From Undaria pinnatifida (taxonomy: Eukaryota; Sar; Phaeophyceae; Laminariales; Alariaceae), in contig JABAKD010000010.1 in assembly GCA_012845835.1 (NCBI GenBank), positions 9,543,599 through 9,607,598 of the forward strand: a stretch of DNA of 64,000 nt, written 5' to 3'. The notes below the pieces were generated by a model. That model had not been told where the DNA came from. It saw nothing but the letters and a program-made list of their open reading frames with translations, and did no database searches. Positions within the stretch are counted from its first letter, which is position 1, and each line of letters opens with the position of its first letter. The translations under genes and the position numbers were made by a program. Below, piece by piece: positions 23,201 through 32,640 of this stretch.

Positions 23201-26200
23201 CACTAGCACAACACAGCCTCTTCAACCCAGCGCTACGAGCCTACCTCCGGCATTCTAAAACCCAACCCGACTTAACCCAACCCGACCCAACCCCATCCCA
23301 ACCCCACTTACCCACAACACCACACCGCACCCAAACTCAACCCAATCCAACCCAATCCACCCCAACCCAACTCAACCCAACCCAACCCAACCCAACCCAA
23401 TCCAACTTAATCCAACCCAACCCAACCCAACCCAACCCAACCCAACCCAACCCAACCCAACCCAACCCAACCCAACCCAACCCAACCCAACCCAACCCAA
23501 CCCAACCCAACCCAACCCAACCCAACCCAACCCAACCCAACCCAACCCAACTCACCCCATCCCACCCCACCCATCCCCATCCCCATCCCCATCCCCATCC
23601 CCATCCCACTCCAACCCAATCCCAACCACCCCAACCACCCCATCCCATCGCAACCCCATCGCAACCCCATCCCGTCTCACTCAGGACTTCTTGGCGGGAG
23701 AACTTGACGACACCGCTCAGTCTGCCCTGTCGCACCTCCGAGAGCTGGCGCCGTTCTCTAGGGTGTTGGGGTCGTACGCACGGGGCAGCACCCTGGTGGG
23801 GCCGATCGGCGAGACTCTGGCGGCGCTTGCAAGGAGCAACAGTAACATGGTGAGCTGACCGGCAACAGCCTGGTACGACCAAGAAGGCGGTGGGTAGCGT
23901 AGGGCAGGGAAGGGGGAGGGGGGGGAGTTTGCTGTCTATTGATACAGGAGCGATGGGGGGTGTTTTTTTCAGGGCTTTTCCCGGGTCATGACCCGACCCG
24001 CGGATCATGTCAGGAGTGTATTCAAATCTCGCGAGTCGAGTTTGGTCGGGTCAGAAGGTGTTTTAAATATCGTGGGACGGGTCGGGTCGGGACGGGTTAT
24101 CCTGACGACACCTGACCCGTGAAAAAACCCCTGTTTTCTTTTGTGTTGTATTTTGTACCACGTATTGTCCAATTTGAGGCGCATAGGGAGGGGGCGGCCC
24201 CTTGCTTTTAAGACCCCGGCAAAGGACTCACGACGAACGGAGAGCAAGCATGCTGCGAGCATTCGTTTTTTGTTTTTTTTTTGGGGGGGGTAGGTGCAGA
24301 GCTCGTTTACTGTGGCTGTTGCCGTGTTGTCACCGAGGGTAGAAATATGCAGTAGGCTTGAATGGAATGGTGGCCTCGTGCGTTCTTTTTCTTCGTACTT
24401 TGAAACAAATGCTCGAACCACGTTTGTTGTCACAAACCTACAGAAGGTTTGTCTGATTGGGTCCTGATTTTCGTACACTAAGTGGTCTGGTCTGCCTTTC
24501 GTGCCGGTATGCGCCAGCCAACGATACCGGCATTATATCGGACACAGGCACTACTGGGTAGGAAACACCGATACTTGGTATTATACTAGTAGAAGCGGGT
24601 TCCAGTCGTGCCAAAAAAAAATTACCCGGCTCCATACCGGCCATAGGCAATATTCAACCAGCACTATATGATCCATAGACACTATTCAACCAGCACTATA
24701 CCGGTCATGGGCACTATTCGATCAGCACTATACCGCCCATAGTCACTATTCAACAGCACTATACCGGTCATAGGCACTATTCAACCAGCACTATCGGGAG
24801 AGACCCCCACTACTGTGATAGTATTATCGTCCCCCATCGCTACGTGTCACCACGCGCTTTACGAATTATCGCTCAGGACGCCGTGAACGCGCTCGGCGCT
24901 TCTGGTTCAGCCGTCAGGGCTCCGCTCCGGCAGATGGGGAGGCGTGGCGACCGTGCCAGCAGGCGGCTTAAGATCGGCGTGATCGGATTCGGCAAGTTTG
25001 GCCAGTTCATCTCCCAAAAGTTCGTCGCGGAACACGATGTTTTAGCCATGGGGCGCGGGGACCACACAGTCGCCGCCAACAAGATAGGTAAGCCGTCCGT
25101 GTTTTAGGGAGTGGTGCATCGTGTTTTTGGCGTCATGTATGGTGGGTGCACAGTAGTGATAGGTGGGTGACGGGGTGGGGGATAAGGGGGAGGCCGGGGG
25201 GGGGGGGGGACGCGATCGCCGCCATCGAAATAGGTGCGTTGTGGATGGTGGTGGTGCGCCGTGGCTGTGCTGGTGGCGGGCCGTGACTATGTTGGCGGTG
25301 ATGCGTATTTGGTGGTGCATCGAAGGTGTGATACAACGGTGACACACACCCAGTAATACGCGCGATCGGAGTATCACACAGGTTGCAACGATGAGTTTCG
25401 ACGAAATCTTCGATCTCACAGGTGGAGTGTATTTCATTTTTTTTTAGTAGTGGGTATGATAGTCGTGGTGCGTCGTGGGTCAGTGGTGGTGATGTGGGAT
25501 GGGGGTGGGGTTGTGGTAAGCCCAGCGGATTCCACCTCTAGGCCTGCCGGGCCCGACCCCGGACCCAACATCCGAGCGCCCACCGCACCGCCATGGTCGA
25601 GCCCCCCCCCCCGCTCCTCCGCCTCAACCCCCTCCGCCCCCCTCTCACCCTCCCCCTTCTACTCCCGCTATGACGCTGTGTCTGTCTCTGTCGCTGTCGC
25701 CTCCTCGTTGTTCCCTGTGTCTGTGATCGTTCCTGTGTTTTCTCATTTTTTTGAAGGGGTCAATTTCTATCCCCAGTTCGAGTCGTCGGACTTCTTCGCC
25801 AACGACTTGGATGTGGTGGTGTTCGCCGTGAGCATCCTGTCGTTCGAGGAGGTGCTCAAGAGTATCCCGTCCAAGTTCCTCAGCGGCAGGCTGGTGGTGG
25901 ACGTGCTGTCGGTGAAGATGCACGCCAAGCAGTCCATGGTTGACATTCTTCCCCCCGACGCGGACATCTTGTGAGGCTTTTGTTGTAGTCTTGGGGTCAT
26001 GGTTACCGAAGAAAGCCTTTGTCGATTTTTTCCCAATTTTTCATGTACACACACTTGACACTCAATCTCTGAACTATTATCAATCGTATACGTACCCGGT
26101 GTCTGGTTTCCGCCTCCACGTACCCCGTATGTACCGGGTATTCTTAATCTGCGCGCCTCATTCACTTTACGAGTACAGCATTCATATGTGCATCCTCCTA

Positions 26201-28655
26201 AAACTCCACCATCTACCGCTGATTGTAATAATATTAACATATCTACCGTTCGTTCCAATGATGTAAAAAGTTGTCTGCAGGTACGCTCATCCAATGTTCG
26301 GGCCCTGTACATACCTATATATGTACACGCGTCCATAGAGGCTCTTCTATTTTCAGCTTACTGCGATTCTTTTTTGTAACTCTTATCTGCATGCAGGTGC
26401 ACGCACCCGATGTTTGGGCCCGAGTCGGGCGTGGACGGGTGGGGGGGCTTGCCGCTTGTCTACGACCGCGTGCGCACCACCGACCACGTCCGCACGGCAG
26501 ACTACCTGTCCATCTGGGAAGGGGAGAGGTGCAAGATGGTGGAGATGTCTTGCGAGCTGCACGACAAGTACGCGGCGAACACGCAGTTCATCACCCATCT
26601 CATGGGCCGCATCTTGGGGAAGCAGGTGACGAGACGCTGATGGAGAGGCGGGGTTCATGTCGCGTCTCTCTTTTCCATAAGCAGTTCATTACAGCCAACC
26701 CCCCTATTTGTCATACCTGCTACATCATACCTGCTACATCGTGCCTCTACATTGGTATGATTTAGCCCTTTTCCAACTAAACATAACTTTTTTTATTCTA
26801 ACTCCAAATGTTTTGTAACCAAAAACGATAGTGCGGGGCGGGGGAGGGGGAGGGGTGCCGTTAATGGCATCTTTAGTTGTACCTGGTATGGTTTAGGTGT
26901 TTTTTGGAGAATGAAGATGGCGCTATTGGCCTTTTTTCGAGCATAGCGATGCATAGTTGGGATGAAACATAGCTGTGACGGTGTCGTTACCATGCATAGC
27001 TTGCTGTGACGGCCAAGCTACTATGACGGTGGTGTGATGGCATGGTCGCTGTGACGATGTCGTTTCTGTGGCGGCGTCTATTGTTGTTCTCAAATCAACT
27101 TACCGACATAATCTAGTCGTGGTCACAAACCAGGCTCCAATAACTCTGGAGTGGAAGAATCACCGCAGGGCAAAAAAAAACAGGAAAAATCTCATATGTC
27201 GTCCTCGTCTTTGTCTTTGTCGCTGCATCGTGCTTTGCGCTTGGTGGTTGGTTCTTCGTGCCTGGGCCTCGTTCCTTCCTTTTGAATGGGCGCCCGGCGC
27301 GGACAGGGGCTCTCGAGGACGCCGATCGATACGCAGGGGTTCTCTAGCGCGCTTCGCCTCATGGAAACCACTTGCGCTGACAGCTTCGAGCTGTTCTACG
27401 GCCTTTTCCGCTACAACCCCCACAGCCACTCTCAGCTAAGGAAGCTCAGGGAGTCTTTCGCGGAGGTGGAGCGGCAGGTAAGTTTCGAAGGGAGGGTAGG
27501 CGGGGGGGGGGGGGTGGGGGGGAGGGGGCGTAATCATTTTTTGCTTGCCTTCGTCGTTTGGCCATTGACCACTCATCCTTTTGGAGGCGCATCACCGTTC
27601 CTACTCCTATTAGAGAGACCTACATTTTTTTGGCGCCCATTACGTTTCTTCCGTATATTACACTCAAAAACATGTCGTCTTATCCCGGTCCTGTTTGGTC
27701 GTCTGTCGCGACCATCTGTGTCCCAGGAATCCGATTGTTTTCTCGCTACGACCTAGTGTCCCACACGTCACCATGTCACGGTCGTCTGTTTTCCTCAGAG
27801 GCTAATGGGGTGGGGTGGGGGAGCGGGTAGGGAATAATGGTGAACTTGATTTGGTTCGGAGGAACACGCAAGAAAAGGGAGTAGGTAACGTCGTTGCTTT
27901 TTCAAGCGGTAGAAGTTGACGAGTTGGTCTCGGTGTTGGCTTGCTTTGCTTTGTGCGCGATTACTTTTATCATTTCGTGTTTTCACAGGTGTGGGTCTGT
28001 GTATTCTTCGGGGACGATTCCAGTTTCGAGTTTTTCTTGAGTTTTGCTCTGGACGAATGTTTGGCGGAGAAAAATCAGAATGAATGAATCTCTCATACCA
28101 CAGCTGTCCACGCTGTCTGCACGGGCGCTTTGTTATCCAAGTAAACCGCCTTACCGGATCCAGCACAGAACAAGATCAAAACATCGTATTGAGGGTGTTG
28201 TGTGTAGGTGTTGCTGCCGTAACTCCCCCCTCCCTCCCCCCCCCCCCCCCCCCCTCGTTTGCTTTTGTCTTCAGTTGGCGGCCAAGGAAGCGTATCTCGC
28301 GGCAAAAGCAGAGATCGCGGACGACGACCGGCGCCGAATCCTCGCGGAGTTCCGCACCCTGATCCAGGAGGCCGCCACAACCGCTGCGCACTCCGCCACC
28401 GAAAAGGTTGCCGCGAGCACTGCCGCCAATGCTGCCGCCGCCACCGCCGCCGCCGTTGCCGCGGCCGAGAGCGCAGTCCTTGCAGCCACCGCGCAAAACC
28501 CTGAAATAGCGAAAACAGCAGGGGCGGAAAATAACGTCGAGAGCGATCGCGCAAAAGCTAAGGTGGCGGGGGGCGGGGAGGCTGGGGTTTCGAATGGGCA
28601 TGGGATGTCGGCGGCGGCGCCAAGCGCGGGCGTTGACAAGAAGGAAGGGCGATGA
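10237..28655 (+). CDS. Fused prephenate/arogenate dehydratase - ACT - prephenate/arogenate dehydrogenase (PheA-TyrA), 5' end missing
   Basis: Eleven exons join with matching phases and GT/AG ends: 10237-10332, 12734-12867, 20034-20223, 22087-22200, 22742-22900, 23685-23849, 24877-25087, 25757-25970, 26397-26625, 27307-27477, 28275-28655 (stop TGA). The product begins inside a dehydratase ([22 protein letters not shown]), passes through an ACT domain (GALYKAL, ESRP) and continues into a TyrA dehydrogenase ([30 protein letters not shown]). The dehydratase turns prephenate or arogenate into phenylpyruvate or phenylalanine; the dehydrogenase gives hydroxyphenylpyruvate or tyrosine. Which substrate is used cannot be told by eye. 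No chorismate mutase part is seen. The exon set starts about 50 residues into the dehydratase, so at least one 5' exon is missing from what I could recognise. A plastid location is expected for this pathway in algae but is not shown. Confidence 0.9.
10785..11058. repeat. 265-bp repeat, copy A
   Basis: Shares with 15183-15450 the block from AAGCAAAGCAAGCACCT through GGCGCCGTCCACG...CGTGGCGCCGC to GAAGATTCAGCCGCGACA. It begins with an imperfect inverted repeat (GGCGCCGTCCACG / CGTGGCGCC). Copy A has small deletions compared with copy B that break the plus-strand frame; the minus-strand frame stays open in both. Confidence 0.85.
12033..12176. repeat. TTGGTG hexanucleotide array grading into TTG
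   Basis: About fourteen perfect GTTGGT units and then mixed GGTGTTGTTG units, in intron 1. It gives long Val-Leu or Gln-His frames that are artefacts of the repeat. Confidence 0.95.
14727..15105. repeat. Tandem repeat, unit about 135 bp, three copies
   Basis: Units start near TTTTTGACCGCCTTG at 14737, TTTTTGACGGCGTTG at 14871 and TTTTTGACCGCCTTG at 15000, each followed by GGGATACCG-like sequence, CACCGCCT, GAGGACCATTACTGTACCTT and CGCGAAGAAA. The third unit is shorter and more diverged. Confidence 0.85.
15183..15450. repeat. 265-bp repeat, copy B
   Basis: Second copy in intron 2. It has a plus-strand frame that reads [20 protein letters not shown] and is broken in copy A, and a minus-strand frame open in both copies ([20 protein letters not shown]). 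The protein, if any, is not recognised. Confidence 0.85.
15729..16020 (+). repeat. 144-bp tandem repeat, two copies, open in frame
   Basis: The unit starting TTTCGG(T/A)TTTCCGAAGTCTGG at 15729 recurs at 15873, exactly 144 bases (48 codons) later, with only a handful of differences. One frame runs through both copies without a stop and gives two 48-residue units that begin [20 protein letters not shown]. No family is recognised. Confidence 0.9.
20224..22086. other. Intron 3 of the fusion gene
   Basis: GTGAGG at the start, CCTTGCAG at the end. It holds a GGGTC-rich element with the palindrome GGGTCATGACCC (20335-20405), an alternating minisatellite (20884-21150), another GGGTC-rich segment (21355-21390) and a poly-C tract (22022-22050). 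Confidence 0.7.
20884..21150. repeat. Alternating A/B minisatellite
   Basis: Two related monomers of about 50 bases alternate. Type A carries GTTATCGATTGTG and GGCATGGCCCACTACTGC; type B carries GAAGTGATGGATTGTGTAGG and GCCGCTACTGTCATTC. Both end TTCTTGTTTAGC. The order is A-B-A-B-A plus a diverged end, so the true period is about 101 bases. Confidence 0.85.
22087..23849 (+). CDS. ACT regulatory domain exons of the fusion gene
   Basis: Three phase-0 exons. 22087-22200 encodes [20 protein letters not shown], the first strand and helix of a PheA-type ACT domain. 22742-22900 encodes [18 protein letters not shown], with the ESRP motif involved in phenylalanine binding in this family, followed by a charged insert and FQYCFYL. 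23685-23849 encodes [20 protein letters not shown] and a linker ending SNSNM. ACT domains of dehydratases bind phenylalanine and give feedback inhibition; here one allosteric domain sits between two active domains. The insert of roughly 25 residues between ESRP and YCFYL is longer than usual. Confidence 0.9.
22201..22741. other. Intron 4 of the fusion gene, shares sequence with intron 10
   Basis: From GTGAGT to CCCGCAG. The part 22230-22390 (TTGCTTGCCTT, CATTGACCACGCATCC, CACCGTTCCTACTCCTAATA, TACGTTTCTTCCCCTATATT) closely matches 27520-27670 in the intron after the exon ending 27477. Both introns open with a G-rich tract right after the donor. Confidence 0.75.
22901..23684. repeat. Intron 5 with AACCC pentanucleotide satellite
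   Basis: The intron ends in a pure C/A-rich array: CCCAA units from about 23240 to 23560 (around forty, a few with point changes), then CCCCAT units (23568-23608). The minus strand reads as a Gly-Trp-Val-Gly-Leu frame of over 200 codons, which is a repeat artefact. The array lies within 130 bases of the acceptor at 23684. Confidence 0.9.
23850..24876. repeat. Intron 6 with GGGTC-rich element and 33-bp tandem repeat
   Basis: A GGGTC-rich element with GGGTCATGACCCGACCCG lies at 23970-24130 and resembles the one in intron 3. At 24632-24795 a unit of about 33 bases built on CACTATACCGGTCATAGGCA and ATTCAACCAG is repeated five times with small changes. Confidence 0.8.
24877..28655 (+). CDS. TyrA dehydrogenase exons and Ala-rich tail of the fusion gene
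   Basis: Exon 24877-25087 begins with a basic linker and then [20 protein letters not shown], the GxGxxG dinucleotide-binding turn. Exon 25757-25970 encodes [20 protein letters not shown] and [15 protein letters not shown]. Exon 26397-26625 encodes HPMFGPESG and ends [10 protein letters not shown]. Exon 27307-27477 encodes [20 protein letters not shown] and [12 protein letters not shown]. The last exon, 28275-28655, encodes a helical segment ([10 protein letters not shown]) and then an alanine-rich, low-complexity C-terminus ending at TGA 28653-28655. The motif set matches arogenate dehydrogenases of plants and algae better than E. coli TyrA, from memory of the family. A phase-1 and a phase-2 junction both fit, which supports the exon model. 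Confidence 0.92.
25088..25756. other. Intron 7 of the fusion gene, with a dispersed-repeat copy
   Basis: Donor GGTAAGC, acceptor TTTTGAAG. Contains a copy (25342-25440) of the dispersed family marked by AATACGCGCGATCGGAG and GATGAGTTTCGACGAAATC. Confidence 0.7.
27478..28274. other. Intron 10 of the fusion gene
   Basis: Donor GTAAGT, acceptor TGTCTTCAG. A poly-G tract follows the donor by about 20 bases, and then the segment shared with intron 4. A poly-C tract (28232-28254) forms the pyrimidine run before the acceptor. Confidence 0.75.
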
Positions 28656-28746
28656 CTTTTTTTTTTTTCGAGTACGGATCTGTTTGTACGAATGACTTAT
28701 ACCAGGTATTAATATGGTGCGAAACTACGATGGTAGGTGCGCGATA

Positions 28747-28752
28747 AATAAA
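28747..28752 (+). terminator. Possible polyadenylation signal
   Basis: AATAAA lies about 92 bases after the fusion-gene stop codon. It could be the poly(A) signal, but such hexamers are common by chance in A+T-rich DNA and many algae do not depend on it. Confidence 0.3.
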
Positions 28753-31402
28753 TAGAGGAAGCTCCTTTTTTTTCTGTCGTGTTATATTCGACCTGTTCTA
28801 GTTATTTATGAACACTTCAGATTTGTTACCTCCTCTCAATGTCAACGAGCGTTTCTCGAGTTAAAACCGCTCTACGTTTATATTTGATTTTCCTTGGGGG
28901 GGTTTTGCCTTGTTTGTTGTTTTTATAATACTCGTACCTTGTATTTGGTTTCCGTTTTGGTTTTCTAGCCTTCTGTTGTTAGCCTTTTTTCGTGGGACCC
29001 GCAATCCCGGCGCTGCTAAACCCCGCGTAGGATCACTTGAAATAGTGATTGCTGCGAGCGGTATCGCTCAAGCTGAAACGCTTTTTTTGTTGCATTCGCG
29101 GTTATCTGATTGGTTGGGAGCGAAGGAGCAGCAAACCGCGTGTTTTTCCGCGCTCAGGGGTCAACCGAGGGAACAAATATCTTATTGTAGGAGACCGATC
29201 TTTTTGAGCGCGTGGAGACCTTTATTGGCCTTGATACACTAGTCTTAGTACGGTGATGCTGCCGGTCAATATGTCACGCCGCCGTCTCCTACGTAGCATG
29301 TTTGTTGGGCAGGGGCCATGATAGTTGTGTTGTGGTGTATAGTGCCTGGTACGTAAATAATACGTGCTGTTCGTTGGGTTGATTGGTGTCCCGCATTTCG
29401 AAGATTGATGATCCCTGCATAAGAGACCCGCTTTCGAAGAGGGGTGGTGCGCTGTAAAACTATGCTTACGGTAGCTGCTGCTGCTGCTGATGCTGCTGCT
29501 GATGCTGCTGCGTTTGGGAAGTATAGCGCTTGACGACTTTTTGAGCGCCGCTTTTGTCGTGTAATTTTGGTCAGTGTCAATGTGATGTACCTGGTATAGC
29601 TTTACCAAGTACCTGGTATAGCTAGGCATCGCGCTGCTTGGTAGGCACTACCTGGTAGCTAGAGCTATAAAAGTAAGTATAGTGTATGTAGTCTTCGGTT
29701 GTTCTTGATGCTGCTGCTGAGCTACAACTAGTCTTATATACAGAATGCGATATACGACACCAGTTAAGAATGTCTTATTTCTGGCCAGGCTGGAATTATT
29801 ATGTACGGCGGGGAGTGTATACAAAACAGGACACATGTTCGTATTTTCGTCTAAAAATCGAGCCTAAAATTCTTAGCTGCCAAACTCTTCATTCGTAAGC
29901 AGGCGTGGAGTTTTTCTCTTGAGTGATTTCGCGGTAGGAGTTGCAGTTTTTGGGGCGATTGTTTCTGACCGACAGGTTGACCTCCTCAAGCGCGGAAAGT
30001 GTGATAGTTTTTTACGATAATATTTGTTTTAGGACTAGCGCATAGAAACGCTGATCGGGTTACTGCGCGAACGAATGTCGTCGAAGCCATGTTTCGGCCG
30101 TGAGATATCGATATTGAGCTATCTCCTCATGTTGGGAGCGAGTCGTTCTGCGGTAGCGCGAACAACTTTTCTTTTAACGAAATCGCCGGTTTCAAAACCA
30201 GTTCCCCGGTCGAATCTCCTCAGATACGGTGTCCCTCGACACCCCGACGTCATCGCTCGATCGATAGACCTTTGCACACAGGAAAATATGTGGATACTTT
30301 TGTTTCAATAGTGTCCTGTCCTTGTGTCGAGCAGCCATGGAACGTTCGTTATAGAGAATCGCTGGTTTTGGGGGGGGCTATCGTGGAATCAGTCGGGCTC
30401 AGGAAATTCTTGAAATCTGCTGCACCCATAGCGTGTGATGGCTCTCTTCTTGTTGTTCTTGTTGCTGCATAGTTTGCTGCTCGTTCCCATTTCGAAGCTA
30501 CGAGCATGGCATTGTAGTTTTGTTTCATTGATAAAATGCTTCTGATGATTGAGTTGCGAAAAAAATGAAGTTAACGCTTTTTTTCTCAAATGGAATGCGA
30601 GAGGTACTGCTAATATCCCTCGTCTCATAATTTATCGTCCTGGTTGCGTTTGTTTGAAGGGTCTCGCGTCAAAGTACACTCTCCGGTCAGGTCCCCCAGT
30701 ATCTCTCCAAAGAAGGGTGGGCAAAGCATGCAACCTAGTCCAACACCCTTCCCTGCCTAAAGACCCTTTGTTGACCGTGAATGGGGAAAAGAGACGAAGA
30801 ATGACGACTATGTATATAGCATCGTCCCCGCGAGGGTTAAACATTAAAAATGTATAATAATACCAGGTAGTTTTGGGTTCCCGCACGATAGTATGTGGAC
30901 TTTATGCTACAGAGAACCTCAGTACACAGGGGATTATGACTTCCTCGCAAAATCGCTACTAATGATTATACTTACTCTTCGGCTCTTGTCTTTGGTAGAC
31001 GGCTCACGAGAATCTTCCTTGTGCAGAGTTCGAATTTCACCGTTTTCAATCGCAACCTCTCACATGCTACGTTTACGACAACTGCTTGCTGTGCAACGCC
31101 ACAGCTCCCACTGCACGCAATCCATAACATCTTCACCCCACCATACATTATATATTTTTATATTATTACTCCGTTTTATTTTCGCCTTCCGACAACATAG
31201 CGTAGATGCCTTTCCGATGTGAATCGAATATCCTTCCATATACAGCAGCAGTAGTACCTAGTATGAAGTCGCATGATCGCACCATAATGCAGTGGTATCT
31301 TCCGCTAACCATTTGCCCATTTCCTTTCCCCACATCTTCTCATTTTATCTACTATTTCGTTTCCCTTTAGACTAGTCTATATGTTTCAGCTGAGAGCCTA
31401 CC

Positions 31403-31735
31403 TTAGTCCTCATCAAAATTGCCACCCCAGGCCAGTGGCCGTACTCCTCTCGATTCTTCCTCCCTTCCCCTCGCGGCCTGACGATCCCTCAGAGGTAGCC
31501 TATACCGATGAACTCTGCGCGAAATCGCGACCTGAGTGGTCATAGAGATGATTTGGAGTAGTCGCTCCTTGCACACGCCTTTCCGCGCTACGGACGATGC
31601 GTCTGTCCCTCCAACGATGCTTGCCGCCACCTGATTGATCAGGTCGCTGCCTTCTTTACCGAGGCGCCCAAAGCTTTCCACCGCGAGGGTGGCGAGTTTG
31701 TAGCTGCGTTCGTCTTTTATATTGTATGTGACCTA
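31403..31735 (-). pseudogene. Fragment of a probable mobile-element protein
   Basis: The minus strand carries an open stretch reading DERSYKLATLAVESFGRLG, then KEGSDLINQVAASIVGG and KERLLQIISMTTQVAISRRV, ending in a basic, arginine-rich tail at 31403. There is no ATG in front, and the frame is cut upstream by the poly-G/poly-C tract near 31760. The style (FGRLGKEG, followed by a Ser/Thr-rich helix and basic end) recalls C-terminal pieces of element-encoded proteins that are repeated in algal genomes, but I cannot name the family. It may be a decayed copy carried with the neighbouring repeats. Confidence 0.4.
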
Positions 31736-32009
31736 AACCTCTTGAAAACCCTCCACCCCCCCCCCGCCCCCCCCCGCCCCCCCCCCCCCCTTTTTCCTTT
31801 TTTTTCTTTTCCCGCTCCCTCTTGCTCAAACGCTCCACCTAACATCGAAATCCATGCCAGAGTAATAAACACTTCCAAGCACTTGATATCACCTCATTGT
31901 CGTTCTAGAGCCATCCATGCCGCTGCTGCAACCCCCCCCCTCACCCCCCCTTCAACGCCCCCTCCTTCCCCACCACCCGCACCATCGCCTAGTGTAGAGT
32001 TATAGGTGG

Positions 32010-32240
32010 GGACACAGAGTGCCCCCTGCAGGTCTGCCAATTGAGCAGGTCCTCGGAGAGTACTCACTTTCTTTTCCTTGGTAGATACGTAGCTTTATTC
32101 GATTCCACTAGAGCCCGGGATAGCTTCTGAGATCGGAGGCACGTGCCTCCGATCTATTTCCTAACTTTCCCGAATATAAATGCCAACCTTATCATACGAA
32201 ACCCATCCAAATGATCTCAAATTCGGATAATTGCAATACC
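32010..32240 (-). repeat. Dispersed repeat, inverted relative to 47570-47800
   Basis: Reverse complement of 47570-47800, matching over about 230 bases: GAGCAGGTCCTCGGAGAGTA, GCTTTATTCGATTCCACTAG and TTATCATACGAAACCCATCC appear in both, in opposite order and orientation. A short extension near 32820-32845 matches 47540-47570. Confidence 0.85.
32131..32156. repeat. Perfect 24-bp palindrome
   Basis: GATCGGAGGCACGTGCCTCC followed by GATC is a perfect palindrome centred on CACGTG. The related copy at about 47652-47678 has two changes on one side. Confidence 0.9.
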
Positions 32241-32640
32241 GCACAGCCTTCTGCGCGTTGAAACATACACGCAGCAGTTACAAACCAGCCATTTATATGG
32301 ATAGCGGGTTGTCGTTCGATGCCTCTTCGGAAGTGTATTGGGGGGAGGACTTGGACCGTGCGGTTGGGAGTGGCAAGCTTAAGGGAGGGAGCAGTAGTGT
32401 TTTGGGGGAGGGATAAATAGGGCCGCAGGGTCACAGAGAGAGCGAAACGGCGGGGACTCTTTCCTTGCCACGGCCGATGGCATCAGGCAGCAACACCGCA
32501 CAATCTTCTTCGCGTCGAAACGTACGCGCAGCAGTTACAAAGTAGCCATTTATTATGTGGACAGCAGGTTGTCGTTCGATGCTTCTTCGGAAGTCTATGG
32601 GGGAGAGGACTTAGCCCTTGCGGCTGGAGGGGGCAGGGCC
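32231..32640. repeat. Tandem duplication, unit about 260 bp
   Basis: The segment with ACACGCAGCAGTTACAAA, GGTTGTCGTTCGATGC and TCTTCGGAAGT (32240-32370) recurs at 32498-32625 with about 15% differences. Confidence 0.8.

Noticed and set aside
23380-23560. Telomere or interstitial telomere
   Set aside because: The unit is AACCC, not the TTTAGGG type expected for algae and plants, and it lies within an intron.
23337-24008. 223-codon minus-strand Gly-Trp-Val-Leu frame
   Set aside because: It is the translation of the CCCAA array.
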